6,758 nucleotides of DNA, taken from contig JAHHTG010000063.1 of NCBI GenBank assembly GCA_020024765.1, positions 1-6,758 on the forward strand. The letters run 5' to 3'. The notes under the pieces are model-generated. The model had not been told where the DNA came from. It was given only the letters and a program-made list of their open reading frames with translations, and made no database searches. Of the stretch, positions 1-6,700 are shown one piece after another; position 1 is the first letter of the stretch; each line of letters begins with the position of its first letter. The position numbers and the translations under genes were made by a program. Source of the DNA: Thomasclavelia sp. (GTDB taxonomy: Bacteria > Bacillota_I > Bacilli_A > Erysipelotrichales > Erysipelotrichaceae).

Positions 1-723
1 GAATTAAGAAGTAGTGATACAGTCATTATTTCTTCGCCAGTTGTACCTGGTACTGAAAAAGAAGCAAGTGACATGGAGAACGATTTATACAAAGGTGGCG
101 TTGAAGTTATTAAGGTTAATGCAAAAGAAGTTCTCTCAATGCATGCTTCGATTGAAGATATCAAGATGATGCTATTTATGTTGAAACCTCGATACTTCTT
201 ACCAGTACGTGGTGACTACGCGAATCTTGTAGCTAACGCAAATATTGCTACAAGTATGGGTTATTTACCTAAACGTATTATTATCCTTGACAATGGTCAA
301 TTTGCAATCTTTGAAGATGGTCGTTTAGTCTCAACTCAAGACACAATTAAATTAATTGATACCATGATTGATGGTAATGATAAATTAGATGTTCAAGGTA
401 TGGTTCTTAAAGATCGTGAAACACTGTCAACTGATGGCCTAATTGTTGCTGGTGTTTTCCTAAACTTTAAGACTAAAGAAATTTGCGGTGGACCTGATGT
501 CCAATCACGTGGTGTTATTTACTTAAAAGATGCTGACCACATAGTTGAACAAGTTGGCAAGATTTTAATTGAAACAATTAATAATGCAGTGAAAGAAAAA
601 CGTTATGAAAATATGGCAACTCGCATGGAGGCCAAAGAAAAGATCCAACGTTATATGCTTAAAGAAACTGGTAAACGTCCAATGATTTTACCAGCGATTA
701 TTGAAATTAATTTAGAGGATTAA
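1..723 (+). CDS. rnj: RNase J family ribonuclease, J2-like, 3' part only (5' end outside window)
   Basis: The reading frame is open from base 1, so the ATG at 73 is internal and the gene starts upstream; 240 C-terminal residues remain. RNase J proteins (about 555 aa) are metallo-beta-lactamase/beta-CASP nucleases that process and degrade RNA in the cytoplasm. Seen here: the DTVIISSPVVPG segment, GVEVI, the KPRYFLP block, the FILDNG-like IIILDNG, GGPDVQSRGVIYL of the C-terminal domain, and a final KRPMILPAIIEI. From memory, S-M-H-A-S (His48 of the fragment) aligns without gaps to the S-G-H-G-S motif. PVRGDY (Arg70) falls exactly where PIHGEYR carries the metal-binding His (His390 in B. subtilis J1). 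The first His of HxSGHG is also replaced. This degeneracy and the neighbouring ftsK/spoIIIE, as for B. subtilis rnjB, suggest the less active J2 paralogue. AGAGG at 714-718, inside its last codons, serves the next gene. Confidence 0.9.
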   Translation, partial: ELRSSDTVIISSPVVPGTEKEASDMENDLYKGGVEVIKVNAKEVLSMHASIEDIKMMLFMLKPRYFLPVRGDYANLVANANIATSMGYLPKRIIILDNGQFAIFEDGRLVSTQDTIKLIDTMIDGNDKLDVQGMVLKDRETLSTDGLIVAGVFLNFKTKEICGGPDVQSRGVIYLKDADHIVEQVGKILIETINNAVKEKRYENMATRMEAKEKIQRYMLKETGKRPMILPAIIEINLED

Positions 724-724
724 A

Positions 725-3148
725 ATGGCTAAAAAGAAACAAACTAAAAAAGCCAAAAAACAAATGTCGCAAACAGTCAAAGCAGTTATCTTAATTGTTG
801 CTGCTTTGCTTTTTGCGTTCGTCGTTGTTCGCAGCGGGGCTTTCGGGATTTATGCTAACAATTTCATTCGCTATTTCTTTGGTGAATGGTATATTTTCTT
901 AGCTGTGACAGGATTAATGTATGGTTTATATGATTTATGGCTTCATAATAAAATGAATCTTACGATGAATAATGCATTTGGGGTAATTGTAATTAATATT
1001 GCAATTGTTCTTTTAAGTGCTTTATTTGAAGCTGATAGCCAAGTGGGTATGGCTACAATTACTACTTTTTTTGCTAGACATCCAATTACCGCAATTGCTA
1101 ATACAACATATGTCAGTTTTGGTGGCGGTTTAATCGGTGCTTTAATTTATGCTCCGATTGGTTATTTATTTTCAGAAACTGGAACTTTAGTCTTTGGAAT
1201 TTTATTAGTTCTCATGGGTTTAGGATTTATTATTCCAACAAGTTTCTATGGCTATGTTTTTAGCACTATGAGTCAAAAACATGCTGAAGCAAAATTAGCA
1301 CGCAAACAACACAAAGCCGAAAAAGAAGAAGCGAGATTAAAAGCTAAAGAAACGTTAATGATTGAAGAAAATGAACGTATGCGTGAACGTGATTTATTAG
1401 AAACACAACATACAGAACAATCATTATTAACTAATAACAATAATCATCATGGTTCTGTTTTTATCGATTCAGATGAACAACCTCAAGTTGAAGAACCAAA
1501 ACAAGAAGTTATGCATAGTAATTTATTTTTGGATATTGATATTGAACCAAGTTGTGAATCTGGGGAAAATGACAATATTAGTTTAATGGATCCAAACGCA
1601 GTACACGACGATGTTCAATCTAGCCGTAGCGTTACAGCAAATGATGAAACGTCACATCAAACTAAACATTTAAAGGTTGATCCATATATAAACTATAAAT
1701 TGCCAAACGAAGATGTTTTTGAAAAATACGTACCATCAAAAACGGTAGTTGCGAATAAAAAACAAGCTGATTTAGATGGTGTAAAATTAATTAAGATTTT
1801 AGAGAATTTCGGTATTAAAGCAGAGTTAATTAACACTCACGTTGGCCCTAGCGTCACAAAATTCGAAGTTAAACCTGATAGTTCGGTCAAAGTTTCCCGA
1901 ATTCAAAATATTAGTGATAATATAAAGATGGAACTAGCTGCTCGTGATATTCGTATCGAGGCACCTATTCCTGGCCGTAATGCTGTCGGTATTGAAATTC
2001 CAAACTTAGAACCTACTCCAGTGCGCATGCAAGAGTTAGTTAGGATGTTGCCTCCGAACAAAAAAACTTCATCATTGATGTTTTTTGTGGGAAAAGATTT
2101 ACTTGGCAAACTTGTAACATGTGATATTGATAAAATGCCACACTTATTAATTGCGGGTGCAACTGGTAGTGGTAAATCTGTTTGTATCAACGCGATTATT
2201 ACATCGCTTTTATATCGAACTAAACCAGATGAAGTTAAATTGGTTCTTGTCGATCCAAAGAAGGTTGAATTCACACCATATCATGATGTTCCACATTTAT
2301 TGTGGCCAGTTATTACAGATGCTGCTATGGCAAATTTGATGCTTAAAAAAGTTGTCGTCATGATGGAAGAACGTTTCGATATCTTTGCTGATTATGGTGT
2401 TCGTAATATTAACTCATATAATGATTTAGTAAATGATTTTAATGCTAAGAATACCGATGAAGATACAATGATGCCACGAATGCCAAAAATTGTCGTAATC
2501 ATTGATGAATTGGCTGATTTAATGATGATTGCTGGTAAAGAAGTTGAATCATCAATCCAAAGAATTACTCAATTAGCACGTGCTGCAGGTATTCACTTAG
2601 TGATTGCAACTCAACGTCCAAGTACGGATGTCATTACTGGTATCATCAAATCAAATATTCCTTCAAGAATTAGTTTTAGTGTCGCTAGTAGTATTGACTC
2701 ACGCACAATTCTTGACCAAGGTGGTGCAGAACGCTTGCTTGGCAATGGTGATATGTTATACGCTCCGCAAAATGAGCCTTCGCCAATCCGCCTTCAAGGT
2801 GTTTACATCAAGGATAAAGAAGTTAAGTCAATTACGGACTATGTTAAGAAACAAGCTCGTCCAAATTATGATGATGCTTACTTTGAATTCTTAAATGCAA
2901 GTAATCAATCAAATAGTGAATTTGGAACTAAAAAAGAAAAAGATGCATTGTATGATGAAGTTAAAGCTTTTGTTATCGATGCACAAAAGGCTTCCACAAG
3001 TTTATTACAACGGAAGTTCTCAATTGGATACAATCGCGCTGCAGGCTTAATAGAAAGCCTTCAAGAAAATGGTGTTATCGGACCACAAAATGGTTCAAAA
3101 CCGCGTGAAGTGTATATGAAGAAAGAGGGGAATCAAAATGAAGAGTGA
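725..3148 (+). CDS. ftsK: DNA translocase FtsK/SpoIIIE
   Basis: This is a membrane-anchored, ATP-driven, hexameric DNA pump that clears chromosome ends from the division septum. The 807 residues match the family length (SpoIIIE is near 790). A Lys-rich N-terminus precedes hydrophobic segments at about 19-35, 54-73, 84-101 and 130-175; the last may be two helices. A charged helical stretch (about 183-230) and an acidic, Asn-rich linker to about 340 follow. The alpha domain is about 350-440. The RecA-like motor carries Walker A GATGSGKS at 478-485, Walker B IVVIIDE with Asp594-Glu595, and the family block QLARAAGIHLVIATQRPS. The winged-helix gamma domain (about 740-803, ending in REVYM) reads KOPS/SRS-type polar sequences in the family. 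The start is set by AGAGG at 714-718, six bases before the ATG; the gap to rnj is 1 nt. Its last 11 bases overlap yjjI. It cannot be split into FtsK or SpoIIIE by sequence alone. Confidence 0.97.
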   Translation: MAKKKQTKKAKKQMSQTVKAVILIVAALLFAFVVVRSGAFGIYANNFIRYFFGEWYIFLAVTGLMYGLYDLWLHNKMNLTMNNAFGVIVINIAIVLLSALFEADSQVGMATITTFFARHPITAIANTTYVSFGGGLIGALIYAPIGYLFSETGTLVFGILLVLMGLGFIIPTSFYGYVFSTMSQKHAEAKLARKQHKAEKEEARLKAKETLMIEENERMRERDLLETQHTEQSLLTNNNNHHGSVFIDSDEQPQVEEPKQEVMHSNLFLDIDIEPSCESGENDNISLMDPNAVHDDVQSSRSVTANDETSHQTKHLKVDPYINYKLPNEDVFEKYVPSKTVVANKKQADLDGVKLIKILENFGIKAELINTHVGPSVTKFEVKPDSSVKVSRIQNISDNIKMELAARDIRIEAPIPGRNAVGIEIPNLEPTPVRMQELVRMLPPNKKTSSLMFFVGKDLLGKLVTCDIDKMPHLLIAGATGSGKSVCINAIITSLLYRTKPDEVKLVLVDPKKVEFTPYHDVPHLLWPVITDAAMANLMLKKVVVMMEERFDIFADYGVRNINSYNDLVNDFNAKNTDEDTMMPRMPKIVVIIDELADLMMIAGKEVESSIQRITQLARAAGIHLVIATQRPSTDVITGIIKSNIPSRISFSVASSIDSRTILDQGGAERLLGNGDMLYAPQNEPSPIRLQGVYIKDKEVKSITDYVKKQARPNYDDAYFEFLNASNQSNSEFGTKKEKDALYDEVKAFVIDAQKASTSLLQRKFSIGYNRAAGLIESLQENGVIGPQNGSKPREVYMKKEGNQNEE
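3125..3130 (+). promoter_or_regulatory. Ribosome binding site of yjjI, inside ftsK
   Basis: GAGGGG lies seven bases before the ATG at 3138, within the last codons of ftsK. It fixes the yjjI start and places it upstream of the ftsK stop codon, so the two reading frames overlap by 11 nt. Translational coupling is the likely consequence. Confidence 0.75.
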
Positions 3149-4640
3149 AGCTTTAAAGATTGCTGAAGATGTGACATTAACATATAACCAACAAATGATT
3201 GCTTTAGCAAGATTAGGTGAAGCTACTGATCATACTATTGAATTATCAGATGAGTATTATCAAGCTAAAGCCGATGGTGTTTTGTGTGATTTAAACGAAG
3301 GACCTATGCCTATTCGTCCACGTTATATTTGTCCAGATTACAGCATCTTAATGAAAAAAGGTTCAAAGTTCTTAAACTTACAACCTGCTACTGATTTAAT
3401 GGATGCATGCAACAACTTGTTAATTATGTATAAACATGTACCATCAATCACAACTTTTCCAGTTTATTTAGGTAATCTAGATGATTTATTAGAGCCATTC
3501 GTTGTGAAAGAAGATCGCGCCTTCGCTAAGAAAGTCTTAAAGAATTTCTTATTACACATTGATTCAACATTAACTGATTCATTTGTTCATGCGAATTTAG
3601 GTCCAAAAGATTCTGTAACAGGCCGTCTAATCTTAGAATTGACAGAGGAAATGCAACTTGCAATTCCGAACCTTACATTAAAATACGACAAGGATCTTAC
3701 AAGTGATGATTTCGCAATGGCTTGTGTAAAGTGCATGCTTAAGACAGCTAAACCATCATTTGCTAACCACAAGATGTTCAGCAAGGAATGGGGCGAAGAT
3801 TATTGCATTGCTTCTTGCTATAACGGCTTAAAGATCGGAGGTGGTGGTTACACACTTCCAAGAATGCGTTTATATGAATGTTCATTAAAGGCTAAGAATG
3901 TTGAAGATTTCTTAGATAATGTTTTACCTTACTATGTTAATTTACAACTAGAATATATGGATAAACGTGTTGTTTTCTTAACTGAACAAGCTAACTTCTT
4001 TAAGGCTAACTTCCTTGTAACAGAAGGATTCGTTAAGATGGAAAACTTCACAGGTATGTTTGGTATGGTAGGTTTAGCTGAATGTTGCAACCATTTATTA
4101 GGTATTGAAGATAAGGCTAAAGGTTTTGGCAATAATGAAGAAGCAAACGATTTAGGTGTTCGTATTATGGAACGTTTAGAAAGTTTGGTTAACGCTCATA
4201 AGGCACCACATTGTGAATGCTCAGGTGGTCACTATGGTTTACATGCACAAGTTGGTATTGATTCAGATGGTATGGAGAATGCTCCCGGCACAAGAATTCC
4301 AGTTGGTTATGAACCTGAAATCTTTGCACAATTATTGGTTAATGAACGTTTCCACAAGTTCTTCCCTACAGGAACTGGTGATATCTTTAAGTTTGAAGAA
4401 ACATATTTAAATACTCCTGATGCTGTTCTTGATATTATCAAGGGCGCACTTGATAATGATTTAAGATATTTTAGTGGATATCTTGAAAACAACGATGTTG
4501 TCCGCGTTACAGGCTACTTAGTTAAGAAATCTGAAATTGAAAAATTAAGACAAAACAAACAATCATTGAATAACTGTACAGTCTTTGGTAAGGGTGCTGA
4601 TGAATTCGGTCACGCTCTTGACCGTCGTATTCAAAAGTAA
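3138..4640 (+). CDS. yjjI: YjjI-family glycyl radical enzyme (function unknown)
   Basis: This 500-residue protein belongs to the YjjI (DUF3029) family of glycyl radical enzymes; E. coli YjjI is near 516 aa. These enzymes hold a stable glycyl radical that generates a thiyl radical on an active-site Cys, and they work only without oxygen. Seen here: the C-terminal signature RVTGY at 456-460, making Gly459 the radical site, 41 residues from the end. A Cys pair, C223 and C227 (YCIASC followed by YNGLKIGGGG), is the best candidate for the thiyl cysteine loop. A second conserved-looking block, HCECSGGHYG, lies at 358-367. It lacks the CVEP-type loop of diol dehydratases and choline lyase, so I assign no substrate. 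Frequent AAG, TTC and AAC codons, compared with ftsK and yjjW, hint at higher expression. The activase gene follows with a 1-nt overlap, which strongly supports the call. The substrate is not known to me. Confidence 0.93.
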   Translation: MKSEALKIAEDVTLTYNQQMIALARLGEATDHTIELSDEYYQAKADGVLCDLNEGPMPIRPRYICPDYSILMKKGSKFLNLQPATDLMDACNNLLIMYKHVPSITTFPVYLGNLDDLLEPFVVKEDRAFAKKVLKNFLLHIDSTLTDSFVHANLGPKDSVTGRLILELTEEMQLAIPNLTLKYDKDLTSDDFAMACVKCMLKTAKPSFANHKMFSKEWGEDYCIASCYNGLKIGGGGYTLPRMRLYECSLKAKNVEDFLDNVLPYYVNLQLEYMDKRVVFLTEQANFFKANFLVTEGFVKMENFTGMFGMVGLAECCNHLLGIEDKAKGFGNNEEANDLGVRIMERLESLVNAHKAPHCECSGGHYGLHAQVGIDSDGMENAPGTRIPVGYEPEIFAQLLVNERFHKFFPTGTGDIFKFEETYLNTPDAVLDIIKGALDNDLRYFSGYLENNDVVRVTGYLVKKSEIEKLRQNKQSLNNCTVFGKGADEFGHALDRRIQK

Positions 4641-5476
4641 TGCTGGCTGCGGTCAACAAAATCATTAATTTCTCGAATGTAGATGGCCCGCATAATCGCA
4701 CGGCCATCTTTTTTCAAGAATGTAATTTTAATTGTTTGTTTTGCCACAATCCTGAGACCATTAATAAATGTATTAGTTGTGGAGCTTGTGTTAAAACTTG
4801 TCCTGTTGGGGCATTGAGTCTTGTTGAAGGTAAAGTTAAATGGAATAGTGATATTTGTATTAATTGTGATACATGTATTAAAACTTGTACTCATAATGCC
4901 TCACCTAAAATTAGTTATATGAGTGTTGAACAAGTCATGGAACGTATAAAAAAGATTCGTCCTTATATCAAAGGAATAACTTGTTCAGGCGGCGAATGTA
5001 CGTTGCATCGTGATTTTATGCATGATTTATTTACTGAAGTTCATAAATTAGGTTTAACTTGTTTTGTCGATTCAAATGGTTCGCTTGATTTTGAACAAGC
5101 CCAAGATCTTCTAGCTGTTACTGATTATGTTATGTTAGATGTAAAGGCGAGTGATGTTGCATTCCATAATTTCTTATGTGGATATAATAATTCTGTTGTT
5201 TTAAAGAATCTCGATTATCTTCTAAGCGTTGATAAACTTTATGAAGTAAGAACGATTATTTTTCCTGATAAAGATGAGGTTAATGAAACTACAGTTCGTT
5301 ATGTCTCGGAACATATTGGCTCAAAATGTAAATATAAGATTATTCGTTATCGCCCATTTGGCGTTCGCGAAGAAAATCTTGACTATTTAGGTCATTATGA
5401 AACTGATATTGAATATGCTCAAAAATATGTTGATTTAGCCAAAAGTCTTGGCGCAACCCAAGCCTTTATGGTTTAA
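4640..5476 (+). CDS. yjjW: YjjW-family glycyl radical enzyme activase (radical SAM)
   Basis: This 278-residue enzyme should reductively cleave S-adenosylmethionine and abstract hydrogen from Gly459 of YjjI. Seen here: FSNVDGP, then the radical-SAM CxxxCxxC at Cys28, Cys32 and Cys35 (CNFNCLFCHNP). An inserted ferredoxin-like pair of 4Fe-4S motifs follows at C44-C47-C50-C54 and C73-C76-C79-C83. SGGE (116-119) binds SAM in the family. DSNG and VMLDVKA are further typical core elements. Length and layout match E. coli YjjW (about 287 aa). GPH replaces the more usual GPG, and Cys115 and Cys120 flank SGGE. The ATG shares one base with the yjjI stop (TAATG), and no good Shine-Dalgarno precedes it, so reinitiation by ribosomes leaving yjjI is likely. 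Codons 15-25 encode a terminator-like hairpin. The 3' end runs into a strong terminator. Confidence 0.95.
   Translation: MLAAVNKIINFSNVDGPHNRTAIFFQECNFNCLFCHNPETINKCISCGACVKTCPVGALSLVEGKVKWNSDICINCDTCIKTCTHNASPKISYMSVEQVMERIKKIRPYIKGITCSGGECTLHRDFMHDLFTEVHKLGLTCFVDSNGSLDFEQAQDLLAVTDYVMLDVKASDVAFHNFLCGYNNSVVLKNLDYLLSVDKLYEVRTIIFPDKDEVNETTVRYVSEHIGSKCKYKIIRYRPFGVREENLDYLGHYETDIEYAQKYVDLAKSLGATQAFMV
4681..4714 (+). terminator. Terminator-like hairpin inside the start of yjjW
   Basis: AGATGGCC (4681-4688) and GGCCATCT (4702-4709) form a perfect 8-bp inverted repeat around a 13-nt loop. A run of six T (4709-4714) follows directly, which is the layout of an intrinsic terminator on the + strand; no T-run exists on the other side. 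It lies in codons 15-25 of yjjW, 41 bases after its ATG. Codons here (GGC, CCG, CGC, ACG, GCC, ATC) are unlike the AT-ending codons that dominate the rest of the gene. It may be a partial attenuator lowering activase mRNA relative to yjjI. The structure is seen; the function is inferred. Ribosomes translating yjjW could melt it. Confidence 0.45.
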
Positions 5477-5486
5477 AGAAATAATG

Positions 5487-5517
5487 AAGTTATCTATTAA
5501 TAATAGATAACTTTTTT
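5487..5517 (+). terminator. Intrinsic terminator after yjjW
   Basis: AAGTTATCTATT (5487-5498) pairs perfectly with AATAGATAACTT (5502-5513) around a 3-nt loop. A T-run (5512-5517) overlaps the stem foot. It starts ten bases after the yjjW stop and should end the rnj-ftsK-yjjI-yjjW transcript. The stem is AT-rich but long. The hairpin is also symmetric on the other strand, but no gene converges here. Confidence 0.85.
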
Positions 5518-5563
5518 AGTTGTGAAAATATTTTTTAAAAAAGTTAATAAAAGTGAAATTAAA

Positions 5564-5592
5564 TTGCATTTTAAGGGTAATTTGAGTATGAT
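5564..5592 (+). promoter_or_regulatory. Sigma-A-type promoter of the BMP lipoprotein gene
   Basis: The -35 box TTGCAT (5564-5569) and -10 box TATGAT (5587-5592) are separated by 17 bases, the optimal spacing. A- and T-tracts between about 5525 and 5563 resemble an UP element. Transcription should begin near 5599, giving a leader of about 28 nt. It lies just after the yjjW terminator, so the lipoprotein gene is a separate unit. I see no clear operator. Confidence 0.8.
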
Positions 5593-5597
5593 AGTAG

Positions 5598-5621
5598 TAC
5601 AAGGAAACTTGTGAAAAGGAG
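5598..5621 (+). promoter_or_regulatory. Leader hairpin with GAAA loop and ribosome binding site
   Basis: CAAG-GAAA-CTTG (5600-5611) forms a small stem capped by a GNRA tetraloop, extendable by A5599-T5612 and a T-G wobble. It sits almost exactly at the predicted 5' end of the mRNA. AAAGGAG (5615-5621) follows as a strong Shine-Dalgarno, five bases before the ATG at 5627. 5'-terminal hairpins often protect Bacillota mRNAs from 5'-end decay, so a stabilising role is a reasonable inference. The ribosome binding site is certain; the hairpin role is not. Confidence 0.6.
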
Positions 5622-5626
5622 AAAAA

Positions 5627-6700
5627 ATGAAAAAGATTTTCAAAATTGCTTTAATTTCTTTATTAACATTAAGCTTAGTTGCTTGTGGTGGTGAAGAAAA
5701 AACTGAAACTCCTGAAGTAAGTGGTGATACTACTGCTTGTCCAGTGAGAATTGGTTTAGTTACTGATACTGGTGGTATTGATGATAAATCATTCAACCAA
5801 TCATCTTGGGAAGGTTTAACAAAGTTCGCTGAAGACAACAATATGACTGACTGCGTAGCTTACTTACAATCTTCTTCAGAAGCTGACTACATTCCTAACT
5901 TATCTCAATTCGCTGATGAAGGTTACGATTTAGTTATGGCTATCGGTTTCTTATTCTCTTCTTCAGTTGCTGAAGTTGCTGCTAACTATCCTGAAACTAA
6001 GTTCTTAATCGTTGATGAAACTGTTGAAGGTGAAAACATCACTTCTGCTGTATTCTCAGCTGAACAAGGTGGTTTCTTAGTTGGTGTTGCTGCAGGTCTT
6101 GAAGCTGCTTCTAACGGTTCTAACGCTGTTGGTTTCATGGGTGGTATGGAAGGTCCAATCATCGGTGCATTCCAAGCTGGTTATGAACAAGGTGTTCTAG
6201 CTGCTAACCCTGAAGCTACAATCTACGTTGATTACTCTAATACATTCGATGATGATACTGTTGGTCAATCATTAGCTGCTAAACAATACACTGCAGGTGC
6301 TACTGTAGTATTCCAAGCTGCTGGTGCTTGTGGTAATGGTGTTATCCGTGAAGCTAAAGAACGTGGTGACGTTTGGGCTGTTGGTGTAGATAGAGACCAA
6401 TACGAAGAAGGTTTAAATGAAGATGGTTCTAAATCAATCATTTTAACTTCTATGTTAAAACGTGTTGACCAAGCTGTTTACCAAGTTGCAACTGATCTAT
6501 TAAACGGTGAACTTGAAGCTGGTACATTATTATTCGATTTAACTAACGAAGGCGTTGGTGCTGAAGTTACTTCTGGTAGAAACTTAAGCGACGAAACAAT
6601 CGCTACAATCTTAGATTACGCTGAAAAGATTAAGTCTGGCGAAATCGAAGTTAGCCCTGTTCCAACAATCGCTGCAGGTTCTTCAAACGTTGCTGAATAA
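5627..6700 (+). CDS. BMP/PnrA-family lipoprotein, nucleoside ABC transporter substrate-binding protein
   Basis: This is a 357-residue extracytoplasmic lipoprotein of the BMP family (Borrelia BmpA, Treponema PnrA, B. subtilis Med), which captures nucleosides for an ABC importer in characterised members. Seen here: a signal peptide with MKK, a hydrophobic core (7-18) and lipobox LVAC, placing the lipid on Cys20. A polar Glu/Thr tether (about 22-37) follows. The binding fold shows VTDTGGIDDKSFNQSSWEG at 45-63 and FLIVDE at 126-131. It also has GFMGGMEGP near 169-177, VVFQAAGACGNG near 227-238 and GVDRDQ at 253-258. Asp47 and Phe56 have the spacing of the nucleoside-contacting Asp27 and Phe36 of PnrA, from memory. 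C-ending codons (TTC, AAC, TAC, ATC), a strong promoter and a strong ribosome binding site point to high expression. No ABC permease or ATPase gene is in the window; they may follow. The exact nucleoside is unknown. Confidence 0.92.
   Translation: MKKIFKIALISLLTLSLVACGGEEKTETPEVSGDTTACPVRIGLVTDTGGIDDKSFNQSSWEGLTKFAEDNNMTDCVAYLQSSSEADYIPNLSQFADEGYDLVMAIGFLFSSSVAEVAANYPETKFLIVDETVEGENITSAVFSAEQGGFLVGVAAGLEAASNGSNAVGFMGGMEGPIIGAFQAGYEQGVLAANPEATIYVDYSNTFDDDTVGQSLAAKQYTAGATVVFQAAGACGNGVIREAKERGDVWAVGVDRDQYEEGLNEDGSKSIILTSMLKRVDQAVYQVATDLLNGELEAGTLLFDLTNEGVGAEVTSGRNLSDETIATILDYAEKIKSGEIEVSPVPTIAAGSSNVAE

Noticed and set aside
2060..2086. A7 run followed by a T6 run in ftsK as a programmed frameshift site
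   Set aside because: The frame continues intact through the motor and gamma domains, and I saw no stimulatory structure. It is likely an AT-rich coincidence.
3005..3034. Possible internal promoter for yjjI (TTACAA, 18 nt, TACAAT) in ftsK
   Set aside because: The -10 is good but the -35 matches the consensus at only half the positions, and such chance matches are common in AT-rich coding DNA. Not reported as a feature.
3146..3148. Mycoplasma-type genetic code (TGA as Trp)
   Set aside because: TGA ends ftsK exactly at the end of the gamma domain, and the Trp codons I checked in these genes are TGG, so the standard bacterial code fits.
4631..4894. Antisense reading frames over yjjW and other genes
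   Set aside because: They mirror strongly conserved genes on the + strand, have no ribosome binding site or recognisable motif, and read as low-complexity shadows.
5518..5626. Possible purine riboswitch upstream of the nucleoside lipoprotein gene
   Set aside because: The leader after the predicted start is only about 28 nt and shows no three-way junction elements; there is no room for an aptamer.
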